From: Axinella damicornis
Taxonomy: Eukaryota > Porifera > Demospongiae > Axinellida > Axinellidae
Assembly (NCBI GenBank): GCA_963931865.1
Contig: OZ007513.1
Span: 3,388,098 to 3,452,097 of the forward strand
Reading direction: 5' to 3'
Length of the DNA stretch: 64,000 nucleotides
Part shown: positions 33,487 to 46,300 of the stretch, in pieces
Layout of the letters: each line of letters starts with the position of its first letter
How positions within the stretch are numbered: the first letter of the stretch is position 1
The notes under the pieces: model-generated
Told to the model about the DNA's origin: nothing
Seen by the model: the letters and a program-made list of their open reading frames with translations, nothing else
The model's database searches: none
Made by a program: the position numbers and the translations under genes

Positions 33487-35123
33487 AATGAGAAAGTAGA
33501 CTTAAAACGTAAGTGTGCCATAATATTATGGTCAGTGCCATTGTCTCTATACTGTGTGATGATACTACGGTGAAATTCAATTTGCATTCTATTACAAGGC
33601 TTAAGTGAGTTCAGCACTTCCACAAGCCCAATGATCCGGTATTGTGTCACCAGACCATCTCCCCTCATGGGTGGGGTCTGGGTTAGGTATTAGAAGAACA
33701 TTCTTGTAGTTGGACCCTCCTTCTCATTATGAGCCCCTATACAGTTGAAGATGGGTAGCAATCAACATACCACATCATTGGCGGGCCACCCATGAAGGTG
33801 CAGTGTGGGATGTTTTGGTCTGCAATGAATTCGAAACCTGATGATTAGCTACATGTAGATCTATACAGCGTGAATCAATTCTACACACATGAAGAACATG
33901 TTTTCCTCTGCTGGTGAACTTGAAGTTTAATGGGTAACCAACTTTAGTAAAATTATAATGGTAGTAGCTATCACTTGCATTGGTGACCCAACATATACAT
34001 GTACATGTGCACCAAGACAGTCACTATACAGTATACTCAATAACAGTTCGAACAATGAGGAAGATGATAATGGGAACAGAATAGCTAGCTACTCAGGGTT
34101 TTTTGTTTCATGTAACTAGTTATGAAAAGATGGTCAATTCAATCACAGCTCCTTATCTCGCTCGTTAGGCAGCGCATTCCAGGCGTGGCAACTCTGAAAG
34201 CCTCTGCATGGTCAGTACCTCCTCCACTGTGGTGATCAAATGAAAGTCAATTTCACGGTGCCTTAGCTCACCAGGCAGCGCATTCCAGGTCATCACTAGT
34301 GCAACTAACCTTGATCTCTGAATTAAGGTCACGCAAGTTTCTAGGTAGCTAAAGAAAAAGTGCAGGCCTATGTAAATGTTCTTTCATGTCTGAAATTGCA
34401 TGGAGATGCTTCGATGTAGTATACATAAACAACCCAAGCTAGCTATAATTATAATTAAAGTGTCCTTGTTCAATGCTGCAAACTGTAATACATGCGTCAT
34501 TGCTATGCAGGTATATTATATAGGAGTTAAGACCTGTAATTGGCCAATTTTGTTGGCAATGCATATGATGTCACACAGCCTTAATAACTCCTACATTATG
34601 GCATGACATAGCTAGCTATAGCTACAATAAGATTATACCAAAGTTTAACATTACTAGGAAATGTATACACATACTTCAAGCGTAGCTACCATTTCACTAG
34701 CAATGGTATGACACTTGAGAAAATACAGCTTAACTCTCACAGTCATGTCTACAACACATAGCTAATTTGGCTGCAAGGACTAGCTAACAGAAGCTAGGCT
34801 GCACTAACGAGTTGTATTAACTAAGCATTTTTGTGGTGGTATATAATTATATGCCACCTGGTAGCCTCCTACCCAAGCTCATGACTTTCTGTAACAGTAC
34901 AATTTCACTGAGATGTCTTTAGCTAGCTATACTATGATTGTCCACAGCAAATCTACGGTAGCCCGCACGTGACTATATACGTGATACGCGACGACACCAC
35001 GCCCATAAAGTAAATTGCAGTTAGTTGCGACAGGAACTGCTGCAATCGCCACCGTCCTTCGCTACGGTCACATCATCGCCGTGACTTATCGGTTGCGAGG
35101 CGTGAGTCCTGGTTGCTGTAGAG

Positions 35124-38100
35124 ATGAGGCGAGCTGGCAGAAGTGGTAAGCCGCTTATAGATCATACCTCTATACAGTTTTTGTGTAAGGTACCGTAGCT
35201 AGCTAACTCATTTATGCCCCTTGCAAAGAGCGGTTTACCGTCACACGCTACATAGCTATTATCACTGGTCAAGTTGAGTTGACGGGACCTTGGTGTCTAT
35301 TAGGCTTGTGCAGGCTTCAAGTACGCAAGTTGGCTGGGTCCGTAAACTCAACTTGATCTCACACGAGTGCATGGCCACATAATTATATAGATATGCACGT
35401 ATCATGTATACACACATTGTGAAACTGAACACTACGTACAACTTGATCCATTATCACTAATAATACCAGCCATAGTTAAGTTGTGAATTGGTGCATGCAC
35501 CATCCTTACTCAGGTTTTACTGGATCATTGGTAATTAACCTGCATGAAGTGCATTCGTACAGCTGATTCTAGTTGGTACGCAATTGAATCAGGTAACATC
35601 CAAACGTGATCGGAAAACAGTGTGGAAGCAACATCATTCTTTGTTAAAACCGCACTGTGTTTTATACGTATGGCTGGCACTCTGCTGTGGGTAATAATAG
35701 AGCATGAAACGTGGATATTGGTCCAGCAGGAAGTATATACATCCTGTATAGGTAACGGACATGCATGACTGTGCATTCAATACTGGCCCTGGCCCTAATA
35801 TATCACCTAACCCATCACCCTATAGCTACTTCCTGCCGGACCAATAACCACTTTGTATAATTACAGCAAAAGAACAATCTTCAGTTTTATATAGCTACAC
35901 ATTCTAATTGTTGCAGCTGTGAAGCTGTGAACATTATTTACAACTTCATGCAGCCGTGGCTATATAGCTAGCTCTATAATTTTGAAGTAACTGTTGTGAT
36001 TCATACAGTGTAGTGGGGATGCCAGCTCAATATGTATGGTAACTCATGTAAAGATATTCTCTGACTGGCATATAGCTAGCTATACTACCTCAGAGATGGA
36101 ATGTCGCATTAAAAATGCATGATTGGAATGGAATGCCACTGATTGGAATGGAATGCCACTGATTCAATCAGCAACTGGGATGCCAGTTTAGCACCAAAGG
36201 TGTTGGAATTTTTAACTTTGACACAATTCAATTCCATAAAACTTTCTGACTTTTCGAATAGTGTAACCGCATGCATGAACTGACTGGCATAGCTCAGAGA
36301 CGGAATGTCATATGAGACATGCAGCGTGCCATTCAGCACCAAAGGTGATATTATTAAAAGTGCTCAAATTAAAGTTGCATTGTAAGAATAACTGTCACAG
36401 GAATGTGGTTTGATTGGTCCGCCAGACCTGGTTTTTGTTTTTCTGAACGAATCGGTCCCCCCTTGCACAGCATGTGCGGCAAAATGAGCGGATAGTGCTT
36501 GTCATTGCCAGAGCTTTGGCTAATTCTATACAAGCAAGAAGGTGTAGCAGGAGAGCTACTACTTAGAGGTGGCTTGCAAGACATCTCCTCTTGAGACGGT
36601 TGCTGCATACTGCTCATGCAGACAGCCTTGCGATAAAGCAGGCCTTGTACGGTGCAAGCTGTGTAGACAAGGGTATACGTGTGAGACTTAAATTTCATGG
36701 TACTGCACAAGTGTCTGCTCATCTACTACCTATTTATAGGTTCTTTTAGCTCCACTCCTTCCATGTAAACTTTGAATATTGTTCTACCACAGTGCGTGGG
36801 CGATCCTTTGATCTACCACGGAGGATAAATCAGTTATCCTCCGCTATGACATAATCGAACCACGCTGTGCTGAGAATCAGAGAGTTGTAGCTGTCTAGCA
36901 GCCGGATCCAGCTACTAACTTGACTTGGAGGTTCGGCTTCACCAGGGCCAAACTTTCCCGTGGAGGATAAATCGCATAACCTCCGCGTCGACGTAGTAGA
37001 TCCTATACATACATCAATGTGCCGTGTGTCTGGCACCAAGGCTCAACAAATGGAGGTATTTCATGAATTACAAGTTGAATTACATGAAAACACTACTTGT
37101 ATATTTCATGCTTGATATGCTTTCGTTAACCTAATGCAATATCTACTCACACATGTAATAAGTTTGGGCCCCTAGCCCTCCACACATGTAGGACAGGCAA
37201 CTGAGCATAACTTAGCAGAAATACTTCAATTTGCAACTACAGCAACCAATATCTTGGTTAAGTCAACCAACTTCTTTTTAGAGTGAATTATAACAGTCTG
37301 TTATGAACCTCTACAACCTCGTTCCCAAGCCCCCGCCCATGCAGCTTTTCGTTGCTTGCAACCAAAATCCATTAGCTACGCAATTGTAAGTAACTAGGGG
37401 TGGCTGGTGGCCTAGCGGTTAAAGCATCCGACTGCTAATCTAAAGGTTGCAGGTTCGAATCCCACCATTGCCATAGGAGAGATTTTCTTTCTCTCCTAGG
37501 AGTTGACTCAGCTCTACCCTTAAAAATGAGTAGGTGTGTTCTTGAAGGTGTTTTCACCTGTTACAGTTCACACCGCATCCTTCGGAGGGGATGTAAAGCC
37601 GTTGGTCCCGGGGTACTGGTTAATATTAGCATTCATGCTATTCCGGTTACCTCGTTAGCCACTCTACATGGTGGTTTCTCATAAAATAAATAAAATAAAA
37701 TAAAATAAATAAAATAACTGTTGGGAAGTAAGCAATCCAATTTTCTTGGAGTTTGTAACTGCTGCGTGTGACATGAGACATACGAACAATTGGAATGTAT
37801 GTTTATTGTACACTGCAAAACAAACTACCCAAGGAGCAGTTTTCCCAAGGAAGCTTTTGTGCTCAGCAGTAGTGTGTCTGGAATTAATGTTGTGCAAATT
37901 GGCCGTATATTTTGTGCTACCAGCAGTTGTGTCTGAAATTAATGTTGTGCAAATTGGCCGTATATATTCTGGTATTTTGTGCTACCAGCAGTTGTGTCTG
38001 GAATTAATGTTGTGCAAATTGGCCGTATATTCTGGGCTACCAGCAGTTGTGTCTGGAATTAATGTTGTGCAAATTGGCCGTATATATTCTGGTATTTTGT

Positions 38101-41100
38101 GCTACCAGCAGTTGTGTCTGGAATTAATGTTGTGCAAATTGGCCGTATATTCTGGTATGGATCCAAGAATTGAACTACAGATCGACGTGAGCTGTACATG
38201 ACAATGTGACAAACTGTATAGATTCATCACATTAAGGTTACGGGATACTCATGTGCGTGCCGTGCGAAATGTATTGGGAAATGTATACAAAAATCTCTGG
38301 TACGAACAGCATGAGCAACTTGATTCTGGAGGTGGAGGTGCACTGTCACAAGGTGGCATGACGGAAACTTTTACTGATACGCTGTATAGCCGTGCAAAAA
38401 CGAGCAGTTCACGCAGTTCACCAAAAAGCCGTCTATTCTCGAGCGAGACAGCAGATAAATTTGCTAGGGATCGTAGACAGGTGGCTGCTTTAAGCAGGCC
38501 ATTTTGTACTGGATTAGCGCAACTGGGACCATAACAGAGAGTACACTGAATGGGACCAGCAGTATGGCCATAATAGAGAGTACACTGAATGGGGCCAGCA
38601 GTATCAATAGCTTCTTTTTTCCTATTTGAAACAAATTTGTGCAATGCAACAGGCCAACAAGAAAATAGCTAGATAAAAGCTAATGTAAATCTTGAGGCCA
38701 TACTAGGAATAATAACAAGACAAACCTCCCAGCTAGGTGATCTTGGCAATTGCTGTATACATTTGTTCTAGTCTATTGTCGTTGTCGTCTTGTTGTCAGT
38801 CTTTGAGCGAGTTGTTATAGAAACTGGGGTGCTCGAGGAATGTGACTTGGCTACTATGCACTTTTGCTCCCAGACAACCGCCAACTTTCAGAAAAGAAAC
38901 TTCATCACATTCTTCTAGAAAGGTAGCATCAAACTCCGATCCCTTAGCACCCAATCTTTGCACTCTTACAGGAGTCCAACCATGATGACTAGTATTGGAG
39001 ATGTAGTCGAATCCTGGGATGTTAACTTTGAGTGCCACACACTGCTGTGCCAACATCTGAGACAGTAATGACTTCACACCTTGTACTGCGTGCCAAGTTA
39101 CGTAACATCAAAAACAGTAGTGCTTCTGGGGGGTGAGTCAAGCTAATGAGTTCACACCTTGTACTGTGTGCGGTCTACGTGCTGACTGCGCTGAACAAGA
39201 GTGTCATTGCAACTTGACCAGACCCTCCCTTCCGTGTGGGTCTGGCCCCGCGAGACTAGGGCATGATGAGACTATATACAGCCAGTGGGTAATTATGTCC
39301 ACATGCATGGTTCCCGGCCAACTGTAATCCTCTGGCTATGCCACTGAACCTCCGATTTCAGCATTCAAATTTTTCAGCTGTGCCAGGTTAGGACTTGGCA
39401 TTTCTCAAGAGGAAGTTTGTTGATTGGTGGGTGTGGTTAGACTCATGAATCTGCTTAGGATGGCTGAAAGGATGCGAGAATGTACTCCTTCAACCAATGT
39501 AACTAACTACTAAAAAGTCCAGTAGAACACAACTACTGGTAGCTAGCTACATACTACGTACAATATAATGAGTGGGGGTAGCTACGTCCTAACTGCAACT
39601 GGTTTAGTATATATACTGATCATATGTTGGTACCTAGCATGTGCACCAGATGACGTCTTGTATAGCTAGATCAAGGTACCACGCAAGGCCGAGGTCTCTC
39701 TACCTTTTCTCTACTGTTGACATTAATGTTCAGAATTCCAGGCTTCTTAATTCATGGGGTAGAAGGCTACATATATACAGTGAAGTAAATGCTGTTCTTT
39801 CCCCACAGCTTGCCTAAGGCGAGGGTTGGCCATTGTTGCGTTACTATCGTTATCATTATTCGTGTACGAGTTCTCTGTAGTGCGACTGTACCATACATCT
39901 ATCACTTGTCTTCAACAAGTGTATCCAATTATTCACTGTCACACAAAGCTTTCACCACCAAGTCTGGTGAAATCAAACCCGAATGCCATTCGTATCTCCT
40001 ACCGTGGTCCTAGTCATTCATCTGTAATTCAGGAGAGCTCACACAACTTGTCTAAAGATAATTTACCTCGACACAATCTGCGTCAAGAGGAGCAGTCCAA
40101 TTCACCTTCTGACCCTCCCAAGAACTGGCCTCACAATGCATCAGAAAAGTACGTTCATTCCATCCACACTAAGAGTGATGAATCCAATGGCATGGCTGAG
40201 ACTGTATCAAGCAATTACCATGTGGAGCAGAAAGATTCTGTACACATGCCGCAGGGTCAATATGCACAGGACAACTTCAAATATGTTGACTTTGGGGATC
40301 GGAATAAATTGGCAAAAGGTAGGAAGATCATTCAGAGCCAGACTGAAGTAGCTGGTCATAGTGACCACATCCGTGCAAGTAGTATACAGAATAATGGTGG
40401 TCAGATGCCACCTGGTGGACGGGCAGGTCAAGCAGTACCCAGCAGACCGCAACAAAGACCACAGCTGAAGACCACTGGTTTGTCTCGGCAGAGATTGAGC
40501 ATGGCAATCATGCGGCTATCAGAACAGCTTCTCCAGTTGAGAGGGTTCCCAGTACCTGCAAACAAGGATCTGGTGACTGGCCGTCACTTTTCCCCATGGA
40601 AGACATCGAGTGAGATCACTAGTCGCTTGGAGTATTTGCACCAGGTTGTGGATGGTGTAGAACTCAGTCGGAGAAATTTGACCCAGTACAGTCTCAATGA
40701 AGACATTGGAGCCAGAGGCAAGGTATGGTGATGTGCATGCCCTCCATACACGTAGACCATTCACTAGTCTTGGTACCAGGCCCACGTGCACCGTGTGCGA
40801 GGGTCTGGTACTGAGACGAACACAAGAAATGACCTGCATGGGTTTGAGGGTATGTAAAAAGATGCACCTCCATATTTGGACATATTAGTGGGTGTTGTCA
40901 TCGCTATACACGCACACTGTCTCACTCACAGGTAGGAGTCCCCCTCTTTTCACCTTTGTATGCACCCTTTTTGCACCCACACACATCACACACTTTAAAT
41001 TCACACATGAATGTACACACTCTGACCATACACACAGTTCCAACAAGCTAAGATGCAGCAGTTCTGTAGGAAGCATGATATCTCCAACCGGCTCCCCTAC

Positions 41101-42131
41101 ACTGCTGATGACCTCAATGATCTCTTCCAACACTTACTCTATGACGATGAGAAACGACTTGTCTATTGTTATGTGCCAAAGGCTGGCAGTGGTAACATGA
41201 AGCGTATGATGATCATACTGAATGGAATAGTCCGTCCAAAGGAGAGATATCCCAAGGAACAACTGAAGCAGGTGCGTACTAACACGGCCATGCAATTGTG
41301 AATGCACATAATTATATCACTTAGCTATAACTCCTTACCAGCCAATGACTGCAAAAGCAGTCATGAGCTCCCATATAAGCCCATAAGAATTTATATGGGG
41401 AATTAAATACAGGGCGCTAAACTTTAATCCAGTTTAAGCTGTTTCTTATGCATGGTTGGTAAAGAGTTAATCTGAACGTTGTTACCAGTCCGTCAGTAAT
41501 TAACTTTGTATATTTCTTGTACATGTAGATCCATTCCTTTCGGAACTTGTCAACATCAGAAGCTCTCTACAAGCTCAATAATTACTACAAGTTTGCTATT
41601 GTCCGCAACCCAATGGAGAGGATGCTCTCAGCTTATCGCAACAAACTTGAGATGCCCTACAACCACTCATACCACCACTTTCCTTATAAGCTGCAAGGTT
41701 ACATCTTGCGCCAATACCGGAGAGCTGAGTTCTGGAAGTGGGTGGAACAAGGAAACCAGTCAGTGGACATTCATCCAACGTTTTCCGAGTTCCTACAATT
41801 CATGCTGCGCTACCCTCCCACTTACTACAATGAACACTTTAAGCCAGTGCTCAATCTTTGTTTCCCTTGTGCAATTCACTATGACTTCTACGCAAATTTC
41901 AAGTCACAGGATTACGATGTATATGCACTATTGGACTATCTTGGAATCCCCAGCACCTATTACCCACACACTATCCTCCATGAGAGCACACCAACTGAAG
42001 TTTACCTTCAAGACTACTATCAGGCACTGCCTACGGCTCTGAAAGCAAAGATAGTTCGAACACTCAGGACCGAGTTAGAATTTTATTACACCCTGTACCC
42101 AGAGGAGAGGAATATGCACGTGCTATTGTGA
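35124..42131 (+). CDS. Carbohydrate sulfotransferase, copy B (HNK1ST/CHST8-14 type)
   Basis: Tandem paralogue of the gene at 24484-28393. Exons: 35124-35145, 39809-40722, 41038-41271, 41529-42131, giving 590 aa with all phases agreeing. The tiny first exon ATGAGGCGAGCTGGCAGAAG continues TG|GTAAG and parallels copy A. The N-terminus is MRRAGRSACLRRG then LAIVALLSLSLFVYEF, a signal anchor after a basic segment, giving type II Golgi topology. The catalytic domain keeps VPKAGSGNMKR (5' PAPS loop) and IVRNPMERMLSAYRNKLE (3' PAPS motif), and later LCFPCAIHYDF. Exon 3 carries HDISNRLPYTA, most of which copy A lacks. Intron 1 is 4.7 kb and contains a tRNA-derived SINE and a tandem array. It lies 1.1 kb upstream of the epimerase gene on the same strand, which suggests dermatan or chondroitin sulfate as substrate, by inference. 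Confidence 0.85.
35713..35848. mobile_element. Short MITE with ATATTGGTCC ends
   Basis: GATATTGGTCCAGCAGGAAG at the left and CTTCCTGCCGGACCAATA at the right, about 136 bp. A related left end occurs in copy A intron 1 near 24822, and a longer member spans 55103-55876. It lies in intron 1 of sulfotransferase copy B. Confidence 0.65.
36369..36698 (-). CDS. Small open frame behind a TATA box (unrecognised)
   Basis: A single open frame of 109 codons on the minus strand, inside intron 1 of sulfotransferase copy B. The chosen ATG (MKFKSHTYTLVYTACTVQGL) lies about 31-42 bases downstream of CCTATAAATAGG (36729-36740), the right spacing for a TATA-driven start. A further in-frame ATG lies eight codons upstream but too close to the TATA box. 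The protein is Ser/Pro-rich in the middle, and I recognise no domain. It may well be chance. Confidence 0.2.
   Translation of the reverse strand: MKFKSHTYTLVYTACTVQGLLYRKAVCMSSMQQPSQEEMSCKPPLSSSSPATPSCLYRISQSSGNDKHYPLILPHMLCKGGPIRSEKQKPGLADQSNHIPVTVILTMQL
37399..37716 (+). mobile_element. tRNA-derived SINE (tRNA-Ser-like head)
   Basis: The head has an A box TGGCCTAGCGG (37408) and a B box GGTTCGAATCC (37452-37462), with a loop CTGCTAA like tRNA-Ser(GCT). The body includes GGATGTAAAGCCGTTGGTCCC, resembling the conserved central domain of some invertebrate SINEs. The 3' tail is (ATAAA)n, ending at about 37716. A tRNA gene proper is unlikely because of the tail and body. It lies in intron 1 of copy B. 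Confidence 0.8.
37868..38156. repeat. About 57-bp tandem array, five to six copies
   Basis: Repeats of CAGCAGTTGTGTCTGGAATT followed by AATGTTGTGCAAATTGGCCGTATATTCTGG. Alternate copies carry an extra TATTTTGTG, giving a higher-order alternation. The open frame through it is a by-product. Confidence 0.85.
38796..39056 (-). CDS. Unrecognised open frame or exon, 86 codons
   Basis: The minus strand reads MLAQQCVALKVNIPGFDYIS and later HHGWTPVRVQRLGAKG and FLEECDEVSFLKVGGC. The composition looks protein-like rather than repeat-derived, but I recognise no domain. A CAG precedes the ATG, so it could also be an internal exon. It lies antisense in intron 1 of copy B. It could be a relic of an older gene. 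Confidence 0.3.
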   Translation of the reverse strand: MLAQQCVALKVNIPGFDYISNTSHHGWTPVRVQRLGAKGSEFDATFLEECDEVSFLKVGGCLGAKVHSSQVTFLEHPSFYNNSLKD

Positions 42132-43204
42132 TGAAGGGAGTGTAGCTAACAAATAAATATTATTATTCATAAACTTCCAGCAAATTCTTTCATTACTGAG
42201 CTGGAAGCTAAAATGATATGTGGAAATGGATTCAGGGTGGCCAGGTCATCATGGCGTCCCAGCCGACCAACTCACACTCTTGAGGGCAAATCCTGGCCCA
42301 CTCAATTCAAAAGATATATATGGCCGGACCTAAAAAAAATGTCATCCACATCTTGTCCCGTGCACTGCCTAACAACGATGATCTTGTTCGTCACTGCAGC
42401 TGAAATAATTTACGGTGTTTTTCACTGTCCATGTTGTCAGCTGAGCCAATGCCCACCTCATGCAGCACATGGCCTTTGTATACACATAGCATCTGATTGC
42501 GTAATATGTAATCACCATACTAATAACTCCACAGGGCCCCCAGATCAGTGCCTTTCAAATGGCAAGTAACTTTAATTGACACTGTTCCCGTCTTTCTCTG
42601 GATAGCTATAGCTATATAATGGATAGTGGGAAATGTCACGTGTTAGCTGTGTACAGTGACAAAGCAAGTTACCAATCCACTGGTCAACAGTAGCATGTCT
42701 GAGTGTTAAATCTTCTTTCTATGGGTGGTTCACAGTGTGACTGAAATATCCCGTGACAAGTCACATTATATGCATGGTACAATTAGCACATGGGACAAGA
42801 ATAACTGCCAGTATTGTTCATGGTGTTCGAACATCAAGTGTCATATCAAGCATCATGTATGCATAAGGGATCTATTGTATACATAGAATACTGGTGAGTG
42901 AATGAGGAAGCCTCTAGCTGGTTACCATTATAATTACACAGTTCTTTTTCTGTATGGATTCCGTACCAACATCCCAGTGACACAGTTACTGTGTCACTGG
43001 GATGTTGGTACGGAATGTATAATGTATCTAACTCGCTATAGGCTAACGTTGAATGTATGTGGAAAGTAATGTGACATCCAGTATGGTGCACGTGATCCAC
43101 ACGGACTTGACTATCCGTCAACTATTGTACTCCCCGAGTTAACTTGCTGCACGCACGCCTTGATCGTCGAGTCAAAGAGGCTAGCTAGCTGTGGTACGGT
43201 AGCC
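42132..43204. other. Intergenic between copy B and the epimerase gene
   Basis: Contains the copy B 3' end (AATAAATATT at 42151), no other supportable gene, the perfect hairpin at 42958-43015, and the inverted-repeat arm leading into the epimerase promoter. A CACGTG E-box lies at 43089. Confidence 0.5.
42958..43015. repeat. Perfect 29-bp-arm hairpin
   Basis: ATTCCGTACCAACATCCCAG followed by TGACACAGT pairs fully with its reverse complement, with almost no loop. It lies just upstream of the inverted repeat around the epimerase first exon. It is probably a hairpin-type MITE end. Confidence 0.8.
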
Positions 43205-43309
43205 ATGGCGTCTATGTCAGGTAAGATTGTGTTTTTGACATTAGCACCATACCGGATGTCACGTTACTTTCCGCATACATTGAACGTTAGCCTATAGCGA
43301 GTTCGATAC
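43024..43309. repeat. Inverted repeat enclosing the epimerase first exon
   Basis: Arms 43024-43089 and 43243-43309 are reverse complements at over 90 percent (both contain AACGTTAGCCTATAGCGAGTT in the second-arm sense, with few changes). The about 150-bp loop contains the proximal promoter and the coding exon 43205-43220. Confidence 0.75.
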
Positions 43310-46300
43310 TCTCTTCTTCTTCATTATACACTCTTGGTTGTTGCTATAACATAATTATCAAGACGTTTGGATAGCACAATGCCATAGGCCTACAGGCGTT
43401 ATTCTTTATCCATTAGCACAGAAAAAGGTATGAAGTTATGGGGGTTGAATACTTAACTGTTTGATGACTTACAATTTCTAATTAGCCCACTTGAACACCC
43501 TGGGTAGCCCCTGGCAGTGTTACTTGGTCTTGTGCAGCCCATATTATAACACTGCCATGCTGTATAAGTGGGAGTAGGAAGGCTGTATATATATCTTACT
43601 CTGACTATATGCATACCCAATTGCTACCAATTGAATCGTGAATAGTATGTTTTCGAAACTTTAACCCCCTGTGGAAACATCAAAGCATCTGCCTCATTAC
43701 TACTTGAAACTTTAACCCCCTGTGGAAACATCAAAGCATCTGCCTCATTACTAATCGTGTAAGGTCTAATACACAATAGAACAAATTTAAACTGTTGGTA
43801 CACAGAGGCTGAAGGATTATGTGACAAATGTACAATCGTTGAGGTGCGTATTTAGATCTGCTTGTGAAGTGCAAATATGGTAGCCTAACTCTAATCTGGA
43901 TGTGAGTAAAGTATGGGCAGAGACACAGAACAATAAACTGACTTGCAAATGCAACTTCCTGTGCAACAGTTAATTTAAAAGCTTAGGGACCACAATTGCA
44001 ATGCTGCGTCAAGTGTCAACTGTTAGAGTCAATAAAGGGAAAGGAAGAGACATGGCCTTAGAAATAAAGAGAAGTTTGATAAGTTCTTTGTAGAACTTCT
44101 CAAGAGAACAGGTTTACATATTAATTGATGCCTCATAATTATACCATGGCATATATATAGCATAGTTGAGGGGCCAATGGTTCCAGAATTCAAAACAGAG
44201 ATATTTGCTCACAAATAAAAGCCTTTTTGTATGATAGCATTGCAAATAGAATTATGGTGAAAATATGAGCACAGAGGGTCAAAAGCCAAAAGGGACTTAC
44301 GTAACTAGCCTACCAGTGTGGTAATGCTCATGGCTGTAATTCTGCCCACTGGCTTCATACTGTTTGATGGTCAACAGAAACCAACACTGGTATCAGATTA
44401 CATGTCTGGTTATAGGCCATCTTCAAACAGTGTTGTTTTAGTATGGCTATATGAGTATTAGTTTAGTTATGGATTCTGTGGAACGATTTGGTTAGTTATA
44501 GATAGTTCCTTCGGAAGTTTTGGGGTATAGTTTTAGTTAGTTAAAATGGAACACCATATGTCACACAGCAGTCATAAGGTCCACAATTCATACACCACTT
44601 AAACCAATTACATTTCTGCTTCTATCAATCCAGGGATGATTACAATTCTACAAGCTCCGCAGTGCTCAGCGCTAATATCAAACCCTGGTCTGTGTCAAAT
44701 GGCATTTGCTGTGTTTGCTATAGCACTTCTTCCTGTTCTCACTGTTGGCCGCCCTGTGCGGCCAGGGATTGAAGATTGCAGATGGAATTCTGTACGTGAT
44801 GCTGCTTCACATGGACTCTATTTTGATGATTCAGAAGCCGTACTGGCATCTTTCCGAGCAAAAGCTAAGACTACCCATGACCACATCTATCAAGAAATTC
44901 ATTCCATGGCGAGCTCCTTCACCGAAAAGCTCCTGCCACCAGCAGACGAAAATGATTTTGTGACAACTACTAAATGGAATGCACTGTACGGCTTTCGCCT
45001 CCCGCTTCTCTCATTTTATTGTCTTCTGAAACCGGATGATCATAGAGCACGTGAGCATGTGTTCACAATGCTAGATCGGATCACTTCATACTCACTGTGG
45101 AGAAAACGAATCCCACCAGATGATTTAGCTGTCACCCATTTACTAACAGGAGTTGCTACCGCCTTCAGCTTCATGAAACACCAAATGAACCGTACCCAGA
45201 AAGAACAATACTTAAAATACATTTTCCGGGTCGGGAATAACATTGACAAATTTATATTACATGCTCATTGGGGGGAAATCTACCTCCATAATCACGGTGT
45301 TGTACATGCAACCGCCTTGTTCCACGCTGCTCTGGTGCTCGCTCCGTACTGCAAGTTTACTACTTACTGGAAAGCGCACACTGTCTTGTATTTTGAAAAG
45401 ATGATGCAAATGTTAGACTTGGTTGTTGATGGCTCAATGAATGAAGGCACTGGGTACGGTTCGTATACAGTAAACTGCTTTACCCAATTTTTCTACCTAG
45501 CCAAACGTCACATGGGCCGTCATTACCTGAACAGTGTGTGGGCCCGTAGCTATTACGAATTTATGCTTGGTACCACACTGCCAGGTTATCGGGAGATAAT
45601 TGGTATTGGAGACTCAAACAGACGGTGGCATTCCAGTCCAGAGAGTCAGTTGGTATTCTGGGACACCTATATTCTTAGGAATGGTGAAGGAAACTGGTTA
45701 GCTTCAAAGATCCGATCGGCCAGGAAAGAAGTAGGTTTGGAGTCAATATCTTGGGCAGAATACACAGAGTATATTTGGTATGATCCATCGCTAGGAGAGA
45801 AATCTCCGCTTGAGGGTAAAAGAAAAAGATCGCAATTGTTTCGATATAGTAATGCAGGGATGGCAGTGTACAATGGTGGGAGAGACGAAGGAGAGACATT
45901 TGTTTCTTTTAAATCGGGACCACTCCATGGACAAGCAGTGTACAGCGCAATCAATGACCAAACATTCCCGTGGCTAACCAGATGGGAGTCGGTTAATCCT
46001 GGCCATGAGCATCCTGATGCCAACTCATTTGTATTTTACCCTCGTGGCCAACCATTTATCACGGAAAACTTCTACACTTCCAAGTACTCATTTCTAAACA
46101 ACGTGCTCACATTTGGTCCTTCAGCTCTTCATTCGGATTACCCACCACACTCTGGACAGCTTGGAGAGGGCAAAATATGGCTCAAATTTAGACACAATTA
46201 TTCGTCAAATTCGAGTGAACCTATATACAAAGCTTGGAGTGAGGTTATTTGTGCAGAGGAAGAAAACGGGATTGCTATCTTCAGTGGTGAAGCTGTTCGT

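Larger units (their letters stand above)
28394..35123. other. Region between the two sulfotransferase copies
   Basis: No intact gene. It holds the 53-bp palindrome at 28458, a GC-rich hairpin near 28913-28935 with adjacent GTCTGTC repeats, the 2.5-kb foldback, the palindrome near 32.9 kb, a decayed antisense piece of an epimerase-type gene and, at its end, the copy B promoter. A 110-codon frame at 32017-32346 has no recognisable domain. Confidence 0.5.

Noticed and set aside
37399..37473. tRNA-Ser gene
   Set aside because: The acceptor stem pairs poorly, and the unit continues into a SINE body with an (ATAAA)n tail.
38253..38534. 93-codon plus-strand frame
   Set aside because: It starts from GTG rather than ATG and has no good splice acceptor or recognisable domain; the adjacent DNA is tandemly repeated.
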